Shown: positions 8,709 to 16,883, counted from the first letter of the stretch. The stretch: DNA of 32,444 bases from Deltaproteobacteria bacterium (GCA_021778975.1 JAJYBO010000002.1:1-32444), one strand, 5' to 3'. Notes: a model not told the origin generated them from the letters alone. Numbers and translations: made by a program.

Positions 8709-8738
8709 AACATACCACTTTTAATCTGGCGGCTTCAA
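8709..8738 (-). promoter_or_regulatory. Possible sigma70-type promoter of the selA operon
   Basis: Reading the minus strand, TTGAAG (8738-8733) and TATGTT (8714-8709) are separated by 18 bases, and the -10 box lies about 45 bases before the selA ATG. This fits the sigma70 consensus reasonably in the divergent selA/rfbB spacer. It is judged by eye only. Confidence 0.35.
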
Positions 8739-8781
8739 CAGAATTTATTGATTTATTCACTTAACCAGCTCAAGGAGGCGC

Positions 8782-9837
8782 ATGCAGAACATTCTTGTTA
8801 CGGGGGGGTGCGGTTTTATAGGGTCCAATTTCATCCGCTATCTGCTGTCCGATTCCGACTATATGGGACGGATTGTCAATGTGGATCGCCTTACCTACGC
8901 GGGCAATCCAGAAAATCTTGAAGATATCGCGGTGCGGTTTCCGGATCGGTATGTATTTGTCAAAGCGGATATCTGTGACAGGGCTGCTATGTCCGATGTG
9001 TTCGAACGGTTTCAGATTGACGCCGTCTGTCATTTTGCCGCGGAATCCCATGTGGATCGCTCCATTGTAGAGCCGGACGCCTTCATTAAAACCAACATCA
9101 ACGGGACGTTCACACTGCTGGAACTGGCCAGAGGGCGCATGGACCAGGTGATGCTGTTTCATCACGTCAGTACAGACGAGGTTTTTGGCTCTTTGGGCGA
9201 CGAAGGCTATTTTCGGGAAACCACTCCGTATGATCCCAGTAGTCCTTATTCCGCGTCCAAAGCGGCGTCTGACCACATCGTCATGGCTTATAGCCGAACC
9301 TATGGTCTGCCGGTGACGCTTTCCAACTGCTCCAACAATTACGGCCCTTATCATTTTCCGGAAAAGCTGATTCCCCTTATGATATTGAATGCGCTGAACG
9401 GAAAACCCTTACCGGTTTACGGCAATGGACAAAATGTGCGGGACTGGCTGTATGTGACCGATCATTGCCAGGCCATCTGGCGGATCATGCAACATGGCAA
9501 ACGCGGGGATACCTACAATGTCGGAGGCCGGTGCGAAATGACCAACATAGATGTGGTGCGGCGTATCTGCGACGAAATGGATCGGATGATTCCCGATTCC
9601 GGAGAAGGTTCTCGAAGAAGGTTGATTACCTTTGTCAAGGACAGGCCCGGCCATGACCTCCGGTACGCCATTGATTGTTCCAAGATCGAGCGGGAACTGG
9701 GGTGGCGTCCCCTGGAATCTTTTGAAACCGGTATTCGTAAAACCATTCAGTGGTACATAGACCATCAAGACTGGGTTCAGCACATCACATCCGGCGAGTA
9801 TCTGCGGTGGATCGAACGTCAATATGTGGAACGATGA
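8782..9837 (+). CDS. rfbB: dTDP-glucose 4,6-dehydratase
   Basis: This NAD-dependent short-chain dehydrogenase/reductase turns dTDP-glucose into dTDP-4-keto-6-deoxyglucose for rhamnose and other deoxysugars of surface polysaccharide. It shows the TGGCGFIGSNF nucleotide-binding loop, HFAAESHVDRSI, STDEVFGSLG and the catalytic YSASKAASD. NCSNNYGPYHFPEKLIPL and YGNGQNVRDWLYVTDH are typical of RmlB. The length of 351 residues is normal. A strong AAGGAGG precedes the ATG. It diverges from selA, and no rmlA, rmlC or rmlD is present, so the remaining pathway genes must lie elsewhere. Confidence 0.93.
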   Translation: MQNILVTGGCGFIGSNFIRYLLSDSDYMGRIVNVDRLTYAGNPENLEDIAVRFPDRYVFVKADICDRAAMSDVFERFQIDAVCHFAAESHVDRSIVEPDAFIKTNINGTFTLLELARGRMDQVMLFHHVSTDEVFGSLGDEGYFRETTPYDPSSPYSASKAASDHIVMAYSRTYGLPVTLSNCSNNYGPYHFPEKLIPLMILNALNGKPLPVYGNGQNVRDWLYVTDHCQAIWRIMQHGKRGDTYNVGGRCEMTNIDVVRRICDEMDRMIPDSGEGSRRRLITFVKDRPGHDLRYAIDCSKIERELGWRPLESFETGIRKTIQWYIDHQDWVQHITSGEYLRWIERQYVER

Positions 9838-9859
9838 GCCTGCATTTAGGGAGACAAGA

Positions 9860-10366
9860 ATGGAGATGCACAGCACCCGATTTACTGCGCCGTGGGGAAA
9901 ATCTCTCAAGGTGACAACCTGGCTGTCGGCAATCTTTATCATGGGAATTCCGGTACTGGACAGATTGACGCCGTTTCCGAACACCCTGTTTTACAACATC
10001 GTCCTGATCGTATTGCCGCTGATGGGGCTGCTTTTTGCATCCCTTTTCACCATTCGGGGATATGTTCTCACGCCTCACGCCTTGTTGGTTCAACGACTCG
10101 GCTGGAATTCGACCATCCCCCTTTCCGGACTGAAAGCGGTTGAAATTGATCCCACCGCTATGTCCAACTCGATTCGGACGCTTGGCAATGGTGGGTTGTT
10201 CTGTTTCGCAGGGTCGTTCTATAATGGCAAAATTGGTGACTACCGTCCGTTCGCCACAGATCCAGACCGTTCGGTCGTGTTGAAATTTTCAGATCGCACC
10301 GTGGTTGTCACTCCGGGCGATCCTCAGACGTTTGTGGCGAAAATCCGCCAAAACATCAGGGGATGA
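9860..10366 (+). CDS. Small membrane protein with bacterial PH-like domain
   Basis: The protein has 168 residues from the ATG at 9860, which is preceded by GGGAGA; an ATG at 9824 overlaps rfbB and is less likely. Two hydrophobic segments (about 'VTTWLSAIFIMGIPVL' and 'YNIVLIVLPLMGLLFASLF') form a membrane hairpin. A domain then begins with a Y-V-L-T-P-H-A-L-L-V-Q-R pattern and contains STIPLSGLKAVEID, characteristic of small bacterial PH-like (PH_10-type) domains. The C-terminus carries VVVTPGDPQTFVAKIRQ. The function is unknown. It lies between rfbB and birA, 22 bp behind rfbB, and is probably co-transcribed with it. Confidence 0.75.
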   Translation: MEMHSTRFTAPWGKSLKVTTWLSAIFIMGIPVLDRLTPFPNTLFYNIVLIVLPLMGLLFASLFTIRGYVLTPHALLVQRLGWNSTIPLSGLKAVEIDPTAMSNSIRTLGNGGLFCFAGSFYNGKIGDYRPFATDPDRSVVLKFSDRTVVVTPGDPQTFVAKIRQNIRG

Positions 10367-10434
10367 AAATCCATTGACATCTTATGCTGTTTTTGGTTAG
10401 CTTTAATAGTGTGTTTGGATAACGAATTTTTCCG

Positions 10435-11364
10435 ATGAAATCTCAAATTCTAAAAATATTTCAATCCGCCAAAGATGTGGTTTCCGGAGAGGCGCTCAGC
10501 GCCGCTCTGGGAATTTCTCGCGTGTCGGTCTGGAAACATATCCAGAAGCTTCAAGAGTGCGGATATGATATTGACGCCGGTGCGAAAGGATACCGATTGC
10601 GGAGTTCTCCGGATATTCCGTATTCCTGGGAGTTTCCAGATAGGGAAAGGGGGGTTCATTATTTTTCCGAAGTCGCTTCCACGATGGATATCGCCCGTGA
10701 CATGGCCCGCAAGGGTGCGCCCCATATGACCGTGGTGACGGCGGGCAGGCAGACCAGCGGCAGAGGCAGACTGCGTCGCGTGTGGCATTCCGATGATGGC
10801 GGTTTGTATGCGACCGTGATTTTGCGCCCGGATATTCCGCTTCAGTGGTGCTTTCGCGTCAATTTTGCGGCATCACTGACGCTGTGCCGGACGATTCGGC
10901 GGGAAACCGGCGTTGCGGCGGTGGTCAAATGGCCGAACGACATTCTGGTCAACGGCGAAAAACTGTCCGGGATGCTGTCCGAAATGGAGGCTGAGGCAGG
11001 GATGGTGTCTTTTATCACTGTCGGTTTCGGCATCAATGTCAACAATGACCCGACTCCGGTCGAACCCGCCGCCTGTTCGCTGCAACGATTGACCGGGGCA
11101 ATGGTATCGCGCAAGGCGCTTTTAGCCGCCTATATAGATGAACTTGAAAGCTACCTGCGTTACACCGATTTTGAAACCACCATCAATGACTGGAAAACAC
11201 TGAATTGCACCATCGGCAAACAGGTTCGGGTGGTGGCGATGCAGGAAATATCGGCGGGGCTTGCCGTGGATGTGGATCCGGGAGGGGCGCTGATATTGAA
11301 GCTGGCGGATGGTTCCCTGAAAAAAATTCTGTACGGAGATTGCATGAACGATGAAAACGCATAG
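10435..11364 (+). CDS. birA: Bifunctional biotin operon repressor / biotin-protein ligase
   Basis: BirA attaches biotin to carboxylase carrier proteins through biotinyl-5'-AMP. The N-terminal 60 residues are a winged helix (GEALSAALGISRVSVWKHIQKLQECGY), so this is the repressor-type version. The catalytic domain shows the biotin loop TSGRGRLRRVWHS, VKWPNDILVNGEKLSGML with the catalytic Lys and a C-terminal SH3-like domain. The length of 309 residues is normal. It directly precedes bioY-bioM-bioN, so regulator/ligase and transporter form one biotin cluster. A TTGACA at 10374 may belong to its promoter, but I could not pair it with a convincing -10 box or find a clear BirA operator. Confidence 0.94.
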   Translation: MKSQILKIFQSAKDVVSGEALSAALGISRVSVWKHIQKLQECGYDIDAGAKGYRLRSSPDIPYSWEFPDRERGVHYFSEVASTMDIARDMARKGAPHMTVVTAGRQTSGRGRLRRVWHSDDGGLYATVILRPDIPLQWCFRVNFAASLTLCRTIRRETGVAAVVKWPNDILVNGEKLSGMLSEMEAEAGMVSFITVGFGINVNNDPTPVEPAACSLQRLTGAMVSRKALLAAYIDELESYLRYTDFETTINDWKTLNCTIGKQVRVVAMQEISAGLAVDVDPGGALILKLADGSLKKILYGDCMNDENA

Positions 11365-11373
11365 GACGGTACG

Positions 11374-11904
11374 ATGAAATCGGACAGTTCAATTCGAATG
11401 ATGGCGTATGCGGCGATGTTTGCGGCGCTGATTGCGGCCGGCGCCTTTCTGGCGATTCCTATCGGCGTTGTTCCCATCGTTTTGCAAAATCTGTTTGTGT
11501 TTCTGGCGGGGCTGTTGCTGGGAAAGCGATGGGGATTGTGGAGCGTGGCCATTTATCTGCTGACCGGTGCGGTGGGGTTGCCCGTTTTTGCCGGAGGTGC
11601 AGGGGGCATCGCCAGATTTGCCGGCCCCACGGGCGGCTACCTCATCGGATATCTGCCGGCGGTCTGGCTCATTGGCTGGATATCCGAAAGCACCCGCAAG
11701 ACACCTTTTTTTCAAGTGGCCGCCATGGTTGCCGGCTCTGTGGTCGTCTATGCCTGCGGGGTTTCCTGGCTCAAGGTGGTCACGCACATGAACTGGCCGA
11801 AGGCGATGGCGGCCGGATGTTATCCGTTTCTTCCCGGGGATGCGCTTAAAATTGCGGCGGCCATTCCGATAACGAAGGCGTTGAGAGGGATTGTCCGGAA
11901 GTGA
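11374..11904 (+). CDS. bioY: Biotin ECF transporter substrate-binding protein BioY
   Basis: BioY is the membrane S-component that binds biotin. The 176-residue protein has about six hydrophobic helices, with PIGVVPIVLQNLFVFLAGLLLG and the conserved GLPVFAGGAGGIARFAGPTGGYLIGY core that is diagnostic of BioY. It begins nine bases after birA, and its stop overlaps the GTG start of bioM by four bases (GTGA), so production of the transporter subunits is probably coupled. Confidence 0.94.
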   Translation: MKSDSSIRMMAYAAMFAALIAAGAFLAIPIGVVPIVLQNLFVFLAGLLLGKRWGLWSVAIYLLTGAVGLPVFAGGAGGIARFAGPTGGYLIGYLPAVWLIGWISESTRKTPFFQVAAMVAGSVVVYACGVSWLKVVTHMNWPKAMAAGCYPFLPGDALKIAAAIPITKALRGIVRK

Positions 11905-12626
11905 TCGAGATTCGCGGCCTCAATCATCGTTTCGCTGACGGAACACAGGGTCTTCAGGATATTTCGCTGACCATTCGTGCGGGAGAATTTGTTGTGATCG
12001 CCGGCTGTAACGGCTCTGGAAAAACCACGCTGTTCAGGCATCTGAATGGCCTGTTGAAACCGGATTCCGGCGATATCCGGATAGGTGGCGTGTCGGTTGC
12101 TGCCGATATCTTGAGAGCCAGACAAATGGTCGGTCTGGTCTTTCAGGATGCCGACAGCCAGATTGTCGGTGAAACCGTTTATGCGGATGCGGCGTTCGGC
12201 CCTGAAAATTTGTGTTTGCCGGTGGATGAGATCGCCCGCCGGGTGGCGACCGCCCTGAATCAGGTCGGTCTGGAACATCTGGCGGATCAGCCACCGCATC
12301 GGCTCTCCGGAGGCGAAAAGCGCCGTCTCGCGATTGCGGGAATTCTGGCGATGGAATCGCCGATATTGGTGCTGGACGAGCCATTTTCCAATCTGGATTA
12401 TCCGGGAATCTTACAGGTGCAATCCTGTATTGCGGGCCTTCATGCGCAGGGCCGTACGATCATTCTTTCCACCCATGACATGGACAAGGTGGTCGGGTAT
12501 GCCAGCCGCCTGATACTGATGCGGCAGGGCAGGGTGATTCAGGACGGCCCGCTGGAGGATATACTCCCGAAAGTTGAAGCCGCTGGCGTTAAAATGCCCT
12601 GCAAGTGCGCCATGAATCGGAAGTGA
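11901..12626 (+). CDS. bioM: Biotin ECF transporter ATPase BioM
   Basis: This energy-coupling-factor ABC ATPase has 241 residues. The Walker A is GCNGSGKTT, the Q-loop region is LVFQDADSQIVGETV, the signature is LSGGEKRRLAIAG and the Walker B is ILVLDEPF, followed by the switch His in STHDMD. The start is GTG at 11901, overlapping the bioY stop. As in other BioMNY systems it should energise uptake together with the T component encoded immediately downstream. Sequence alone cannot exclude sharing with other S-components, but the adjacent bioY makes biotin the likely substrate. Confidence 0.93.
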   Translation: MIEIRGLNHRFADGTQGLQDISLTIRAGEFVVIAGCNGSGKTTLFRHLNGLLKPDSGDIRIGGVSVAADILRARQMVGLVFQDADSQIVGETVYADAAFGPENLCLPVDEIARRVATALNQVGLEHLADQPPHRLSGGEKRRLAIAGILAMESPILVLDEPFSNLDYPGILQVQSCIAGLHAQGRTIILSTHDMDKVVGYASRLILMRQGRVIQDGPLEDILPKVEAAGVKMPCKCAMNRK

Positions 12627-12633
12627 CGCTGCG

Positions 12634-13299
12634 ATGTTCTCGGAATATGCTCCGCTCAAACCGTTTGCGAGCCGAATGGACGCTCGTGTCAAGATGCTCT
12701 GCATGATGCTGTTCAGCGTTGCGGTCATTGCGGGAAACCTTCCCATACTTGTGATTTTGTCCGGAGTCTGTCTGTTATTGTGGGGGCTGATCCGGATTCA
12801 GATCCGGCATGTGATTCGGAGTTTGATCTGTCTGGGGATGATGCTGGGTGTGATTTTCGCGACCCGATCGTTGACGCTCTCTGTATCGTGGCCTCTGGCG
12901 CTGTCGTGGGACGCCGCCGGAGCGGTGGACGGCCTGATCGCCTGCTGGCGTCTGGTGCTGTTGATGTTTTTCGGATTGTTGTGGATGGTCGTTACGAGTC
13001 ATTCGGATATTCGGGCCGCCGTGGCATGGTTGTGCAAGCCGCTTCCGGGGGTACCCGAAAAACGGGTGGCCACCATGATGAGTCTCACCCTGAGATTTTT
13101 GCCGCTTCTCATGGATCAGGCGGCAACGACGTCCGAAGCTCAGCAGGCCCGCTGCATTCAGAACCGCAAAAATCCGGTGTATCGTTTCACCAAATTTTCC
13201 CTGCCCTTGCTGCGCCGCACAATGGAGACAGCGGACCATCTGGCGGACGCCATGGAGTCCCGGTGCTATTCAGAAAATTACCGCATGAAAAACAACTGA
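12634..13299 (+). CDS. bioN: Biotin ECF transporter transmembrane protein BioN
   Basis: This T-component of 221 residues has several transmembrane helices and a conserved cytoplasmic coupling region in the C-terminal third (MMSLTLRFLPLLMDQAATTSEAQQAR...). EcfT proteins carry two short A-R-G-like motifs in coupling helices that bind the ATPases. Here the corresponding places read A-R-C (about residue 172) and S-R-C (about residue 210), that is, Cys where Gly is usual. The gene follows bioM by seven bases. The next 180 bp to the dispersed element at 13487 hold no convincing gene. Confidence 0.9.
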   Translation: MFSEYAPLKPFASRMDARVKMLCMMLFSVAVIAGNLPILVILSGVCLLLWGLIRIQIRHVIRSLICLGMMLGVIFATRSLTLSVSWPLALSWDAAGAVDGLIACWRLVLLMFFGLLWMVVTSHSDIRAAVAWLCKPLPGVPEKRVATMMSLTLRFLPLLMDQAATTSEAQQARCIQNRKNPVYRFTKFSLPLLRRTMETADHLADAMESRCYSENYRMKNN

Positions 13300-13480
13300 T
13301 ACGCCTGACAGCTCGTAAATCAACTTAAAAAATAATCGGTGGTGTCTGAAATTGACTTACTTTTGGCGTTATAAGGGCATCAATCCTCAAGATCAAGGGC
13401 TTGAATTGTTTAATATAAAGCTAATCTCACCCACCACCCATAATTTTATTGACAAAGACTTTCATATCGGATTAGGAAAC

Positions 13481-13643
13481 AACTATGATGCCCTCGTAAA
13501 AAGTCGAATTTCGGACGGCTTTGTAAAAAGTTCGCAGGCAAGGCGCGCAAATCCTGAGGAGTGAGGCGTACTTATGGTACGCCGCAACGACGAAGGATGC
13601 AGCGCAACGCAGCATCCGGACTTTTTACGAAGCCGTCAACTAT
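13481..13643 (+). repeat. Full-length copy (B) of dispersed 151-bp element with 6-bp direct repeats
   Basis: The element spans 13487-13637 (151 bp) and is flanked by AACTAT at 13481-13486 and 13638-13643 (seven bases if the preceding C is counted). The left end GATGCCCTCGTAAAAAGTCG and the right end, read inward as GACGGCTTCGTAAAAAGTC, are imperfect terminal inverted repeats. A related subrepeat (GACGGCTTTGTAAAAAGTTC) lies just inside the left end, and the centre is the palindrome GCGTAC-TTATG-GTACGC. There is no transposase, which fits a non-autonomous MITE-like element. One frame is open (VRRNDEGCSATQHPDFLRS) and reads into the next gene, but that is unlikely to be a real N-terminus. Confidence 0.85.
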
Positions 13644-13660
13644 ATCAGGGAGGTGTTTTT

Positions 13661-13960
13661 ATGCTGTCACATATCGTTTTGTTCTGGTTGAAAAAGGATA
13701 TTTCCGATGACCGGCGCTCCGCATTCCGGGAAGGGCTGGAATCGCTCAAGGCCATAGACTGCACGCGAGGCGTTTATATCGGCGCGCCTGCTAAGACCGG
13801 CGATCGTCCGGTAATTGATAAATCCTATGATGTTGCCATTACCGTGCTGTTCGATACTGTCAAAGATCATGACATCTATCAGACGCATCCGTTGCATTTG
13901 GCGTTTCTGAAGCAGTTCGGCGGATTCTTTGATCGGGTTCAGATATATGATTACGAATAA
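13661..13960 (+). CDS. Dabb (stress-responsive A/B barrel) domain protein
   Basis: The protein has 99 residues and the Dabb ferredoxin-like fold pattern: an opening MLSHIVLFWLKK, a central YDVAITVLFDTVKDHDIYQTHPLHLAFL and a closing VQIYDYE. The ATG at 13661 follows a clear GGGAGG at 13648-13653. A longer reading starting at 13574 would translate part of the dispersed element and should be rejected. The biochemical role of bacterial Dabb proteins is mostly unknown. It starts a run of four plus-strand genes; the repeat copy B directly in front means its promoter may lie within or beyond the repeat. Confidence 0.85.
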   Translation: MLSHIVLFWLKKDISDDRRSAFREGLESLKAIDCTRGVYIGAPAKTGDRPVIDKSYDVAITVLFDTVKDHDIYQTHPLHLAFLKQFGGFFDRVQIYDYE

Positions 13961-13972
13961 CCTGAGGCGGTG

Positions 13973-14926
13973 ATGCGAGCGGTAGTATTTGAAAACGGTT
14001 TCCATGTGACATCGGATTTTCCGGAGCCGGAAGCGCCTCCGGGATGGGCGCGGATTCGCGTGAAAACAACCGGCATTTGTAAGACCGATCTGGAACTGCT
14101 TCGGGGCTATATGGGGTTCTCCGGAGTGCTGGGGCATGAATTCATCGGAACGGTCGAGAGTTGTGAAAATCGCGACTGGGCGGGCAGGCGGGTTTCCGCG
14201 GATATCAATGCGGCGTGTGGCCGTTGTGACTGGTGTCGTAAAGGCCTGGGCAGGCACTGCCCTCATCGGACAACCTTGGGGATTGACCGACTGCATGGCT
14301 GTATGGCGGACTTCTGCGTCGTTCCCGTTCCCAATTTGATCGAAATTCCCGACAGCATTTCCGATGACAGAGCCGTTTTTATCGAACCGCTTTCCGCCGC
14401 CTGTGAAATTATTGACCAGCTTTCCCTGAACGGCGATGAACGGGTGGTGGTGCTGGGAGACGGCCGATTGGGAATCCTCTGCGCCTGGGTGCTTTCCACA
14501 GTGGTGTCAAATGTTGTTATTTCTGGCCATCATGCAAAGAAACTGCAAATGGCCGCATGGAATGGCGTGCGTACCATTCTGGGGCCTGATATACCGTCTG
14601 GCGCGGATGTGGTGGTGGAAGCCACGGGTTCCGCCACCGGTTTTGTGCAGGCCATGTCCTTGTGCCGTCCCCGAGGCGTACTGGTACTCAAATCCACAAT
14701 TGCCGCTTCAGAGAAAATACATCTGGCGCCTTTAGTGATTCATGAAATAACAGTCGTGGGATCTCGCTGCGGTCTTTTGTCGCGGGGGCTGACCATCATG
14801 GAGCGTTATCCCGATATGCCCATAGAGAAGCTCATTACCGACCGGTTTCCTGTCGAACAGGCTGTCACCGCTTTTGAGAGAGCGTCTGGCGGAAGTGCGG
14901 TCAAGGTGCTGATTGATATCGGATGA
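13973..14926 (+). CDS. Zinc-dependent medium-chain alcohol dehydrogenase family protein
   Basis: This MDR-family oxidoreductase has 317 residues from the ATG at 13973, with GAGG five bases upstream; GTG at 13970 is an alternative. Catalytic zinc ligands are visible as GICKTD, GHEFIG and IEPLSAACE. The four-cysteine structural zinc lobe is CGRCDWCRKGLGRHC. The nucleotide-binding region reads VVVLGDGRLGILCA, where the third Gly of GxGxxG is present. The substrate cannot be told from sequence. It is slightly shorter than the typical 340-350 residues. It lies between the Dabb and MaoC genes, which suggests a small metabolic operon (inference). Confidence 0.88.
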   Translation: MRAVVFENGFHVTSDFPEPEAPPGWARIRVKTTGICKTDLELLRGYMGFSGVLGHEFIGTVESCENRDWAGRRVSADINAACGRCDWCRKGLGRHCPHRTTLGIDRLHGCMADFCVVPVPNLIEIPDSISDDRAVFIEPLSAACEIIDQLSLNGDERVVVLGDGRLGILCAWVLSTVVSNVVISGHHAKKLQMAAWNGVRTILGPDIPSGADVVVEATGSATGFVQAMSLCRPRGVLVLKSTIAASEKIHLAPLVIHEITVVGSRCGLLSRGLTIMERYPDMPIEKLITDRFPVEQAVTAFERASGGSAVKVLIDIG

Positions 14927-15003
14927 CGGCATGAACGGATTGCTGTCGGTGCGGGTAGAGGAGCAAAAACGCTGAGATGCAAAGAAAAAATGAGAGAACA
15001 ACA

Positions 15004-15477
15004 ATGTCTTACATACGCCGGCAAACGATTGCCGGTTTGACGCCGGGAACTGTTTTCACTGTCACGCGATCTTTTTCGGATGCGGATGTCCAGGTATTCG
15101 CCGACATGACGCTGGATTACAATCCCGTCCATTTTGACGACCGTTTTATCGCCGCCAAAGGTTTCAAAAACCGGATCTGTCATGGCCTGCTGGTAGGGGG
15201 CATGGTGACACAGGTCGGTGGGCAGATCGGCTGGCTTGCATCCGGAATGAGCTTTCGCTTCAAAAAACCTGTCTATATCGGTGACACGGTAACCTGCACC
15301 GTAACGATAACCGATATTGACGAAAAGGGCAGGGCGAAGGCCGACGCCGTTATCGTGAATCAGCTTGGCGAAGTGGTGTTGACAGCGCATTTGACGGGTA
15401 TTGTTCCCAACAAAGCCGAAGCCTGCATCCTCGAACAGATGATGGAAGCCGAAGCTGATAGTCCGAAGTTTTCCTGA
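15004..15477 (+). CDS. MaoC-family (R)-specific enoyl-CoA hydratase-like protein
   Basis: The hot-dog fold protein has 157 residues from the ATG at 15004 (MSYIRRQTI), with GAGAG just upstream; a start at 14977 is less convincing. The catalytic hydratase motif is clear: FADMTLDYNPVHFDDRFIAAKGFKNRICHGLLVGGM, shown here as separate Asp and His positions in DYNPVH. The C-terminal half has the RFKKPVYIGDTVTC strand typical of MaoC dehydratases. It would hydrate 2-enoyl-CoA to (R)-3-hydroxyacyl-CoA; the physiological pathway is unknown. Confidence 0.88.
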   Translation: MSYIRRQTIAGLTPGTVFTVTRSFSDADVQVFADMTLDYNPVHFDDRFIAAKGFKNRICHGLLVGGMVTQVGGQIGWLASGMSFRFKKPVYIGDTVTCTVTITDIDEKGRAKADAVIVNQLGEVVLTAHLTGIVPNKAEACILEQMMEAEADSPKFS

Positions 15478-15499
15478 TACAAAAGGGGGGCCTGTGGGT

Positions 15500-16081
15500 G
15501 TGTTGCCGAGGTGCGCCTGGGCCGGTTCCGATCCGCTCTATGTGGCGTATCACGATACGGAATGGGGCGTTCCCGTTCACGACGACAGGCGGCTTTTCGA
15601 GTTTCTGGTTTTGGAAGGCGCCCAGGCCGGGTTGAGCTGGCTGACGGTGCTGCGAAAACGAGAGCGGTATCGAGCGGTGTTTGACCAGTTCGATCCGGAA
15701 AAGGTGGCCGCATATGACGCCCCAAAAATCGAATCTCTCGTTCAGGATTCCGGCATCATTCGAAACCGCCTCAAAATCGCCAGCGCCGTTCGGAATGCCC
15801 GCGCCTTTCTTGATATTCAGGCGCAGTTCGGAAGTTTTGACACCTATATTTGGCGGTTTGTGAACGGCGCCCCGCTTATTTACGCCTGGAAAACCGTTCA
15901 GGAAATTCCCGCTTCGAACACGATTTCTGCAGCCATGAGCCACGATCTTTTACAGCGAGGGTTCAAATTTGTGGGGCCGGTGATTTGCTACGCTTATATG
16001 CAGGCTGTCGGCATGGTCAACGATCATACGACGGGCTGCTTTCGGTATGTTGAATTGCAGCGGATCCGCTCAACTGTATGA
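15500..16081 (+). CDS. tag: DNA-3-methyladenine glycosylase I
   Basis: Tag removes 3-methyladenine from alkylated DNA in base-excision repair. The sequence has RCAWAG near the start and YHDTEWGVPVHDD, LVLEGAQAGLSWLTVLRKR and FVGPVICYAYMQAVGMVNDH followed by TTGC. The four zinc-snap ligands (Cys and His at the N-terminus, His and Cys at VNDHTTGC) are present. GTG starts at 15494 and 15500 are both possible; the AAAAGGGGGG at 15481-15490 is better spaced for 15500, giving 193 residues. It ends 21 bp from the convergent uracil-DNA glycosylase gene, so two unrelated repair glycosylases meet tail to tail. Confidence 0.92.
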   Translation: MLPRCAWAGSDPLYVAYHDTEWGVPVHDDRRLFEFLVLEGAQAGLSWLTVLRKRERYRAVFDQFDPEKVAAYDAPKIESLVQDSGIIRNRLKIASAVRNARAFLDIQAQFGSFDTYIWRFVNGAPLIYAWKTVQEIPASNTISAAMSHDLLQRGFKFVGPVICYAYMQAVGMVNDHTTGCFRYVELQRIRSTV

Positions 16082-16102
16082 AAAAACGGGTAGTTGAGAA
16101 GT

Positions 16103-16882
16103 TCATTTCGATAGCGGTGGCCATTCTAATCCCATTGCATTCATCAGCAGCTTGATGTCTTCCCAGACTTCGCGTTTTTTTTCGGGATTTCGCAACAGAT
16201 ATGACGGATGAAATGTGGGCATGAGCTGTATGCCGTCATGGTCGTGAAACTGGCCTCTCAGTTTGGAAATAGGGGTGGTGGTGTGCAGCAGCGTCTGCGC
16301 CGCGAATGTCCCCAATGCACAGATAAACTCTGGCTGGATCACAGCGATCTGGCGGTTGAGAAACGGGGCGCAGGCCGAAATCTCGTCCGGTTCGGGATTT
16401 CGATTTCCGGGGGGTCTGCATTTGATGACATTTCCGATATACACCTGATCCCGTGTCAACCCCATCGCCTGTATGATCCTGGTCAGCAACTGACCAGCCC
16501 GGCCAACAAAAGGTTTCCCCTGCTGGTCTTCATCAAATCCTGGAGCTTCTCCGATGAACATCAGTTGCGCAGACGGCGCGCCGTCTCCCAAAACGATGTT
16601 GGTGCGGGTTTTGGCCAGTTTGCAGCGCTGGCAGTTCGCGATGTCGCGCTGTATGGCGTCTATGGAATCCTGGGGGTATAAGCTCATTGCGGGCGTATCA
16701 TCCGGGCTGTTTAAAAGGGGGGGGCGCGACAGCGGCAATGTTTCCGGCGTTTCATCCGTGTCGGCGCTATTGGTCGCGCATGGGGGGCGTTTTTCAAACC
16801 CCCGGCAACCGCTGGTCTTCATCCATATGAGGGTATTGTGGATCTCATCAATGAGCGACAAAATGCGATGCGTATCCGTCAT
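16103..16882 (-). CDS. Family 4 (Fe-S) uracil-DNA glycosylase
   Basis: This enzyme excises uracil from DNA. The four Cys that hold the [4Fe-4S] cluster are at about residues 84 and 87 (CQRC), 155 (KCRPPGNRNP) and 171. Motif A is GEAPGFDED and motif C is HPSYLL. It is 259 residues long, longer than minimal family members because of a roughly 70-residue N-terminal extension (MTDTHRILSLIDEI...) with no recognised domain; an internal ATG at MSLYPQD (residue 66) could be an alternative start. The gene begins one base after the coaBC stop codon, so the two are probably co-transcribed. Confidence 0.9.
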   Translation of the reverse strand: MTDTHRILSLIDEIHNTLIWMKTSGCRGFEKRPPCATNSADTDETPETLPLSRPPLLNSPDDTPAMSLYPQDSIDAIQRDIANCQRCKLAKTRTNIVLGDGAPSAQLMFIGEAPGFDEDQQGKPFVGRAGQLLTRIIQAMGLTRDQVYIGNVIKCRPPGNRNPEPDEISACAPFLNRQIAVIQPEFICALGTFAAQTLLHTTTPISKLRGQFHDHDGIQLMPTFHPSYLLRNPEKKREVWEDIKLLMNAMGLEWPPLSK

Positions 16883-16883
16883 A

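Noticed and set aside
10367..10434. BirA operator upstream of birA
   Set aside because: No clear GTTAAC-type inverted half-sites could be found; only a lone TTGACA is visible.
13352..13564. 70-codon plus-strand frame between bioN and the Dabb gene
   Set aside because: Its C-terminal third is the left half of the dispersed element, no domain is visible and no convincing ribosome-binding site precedes it.
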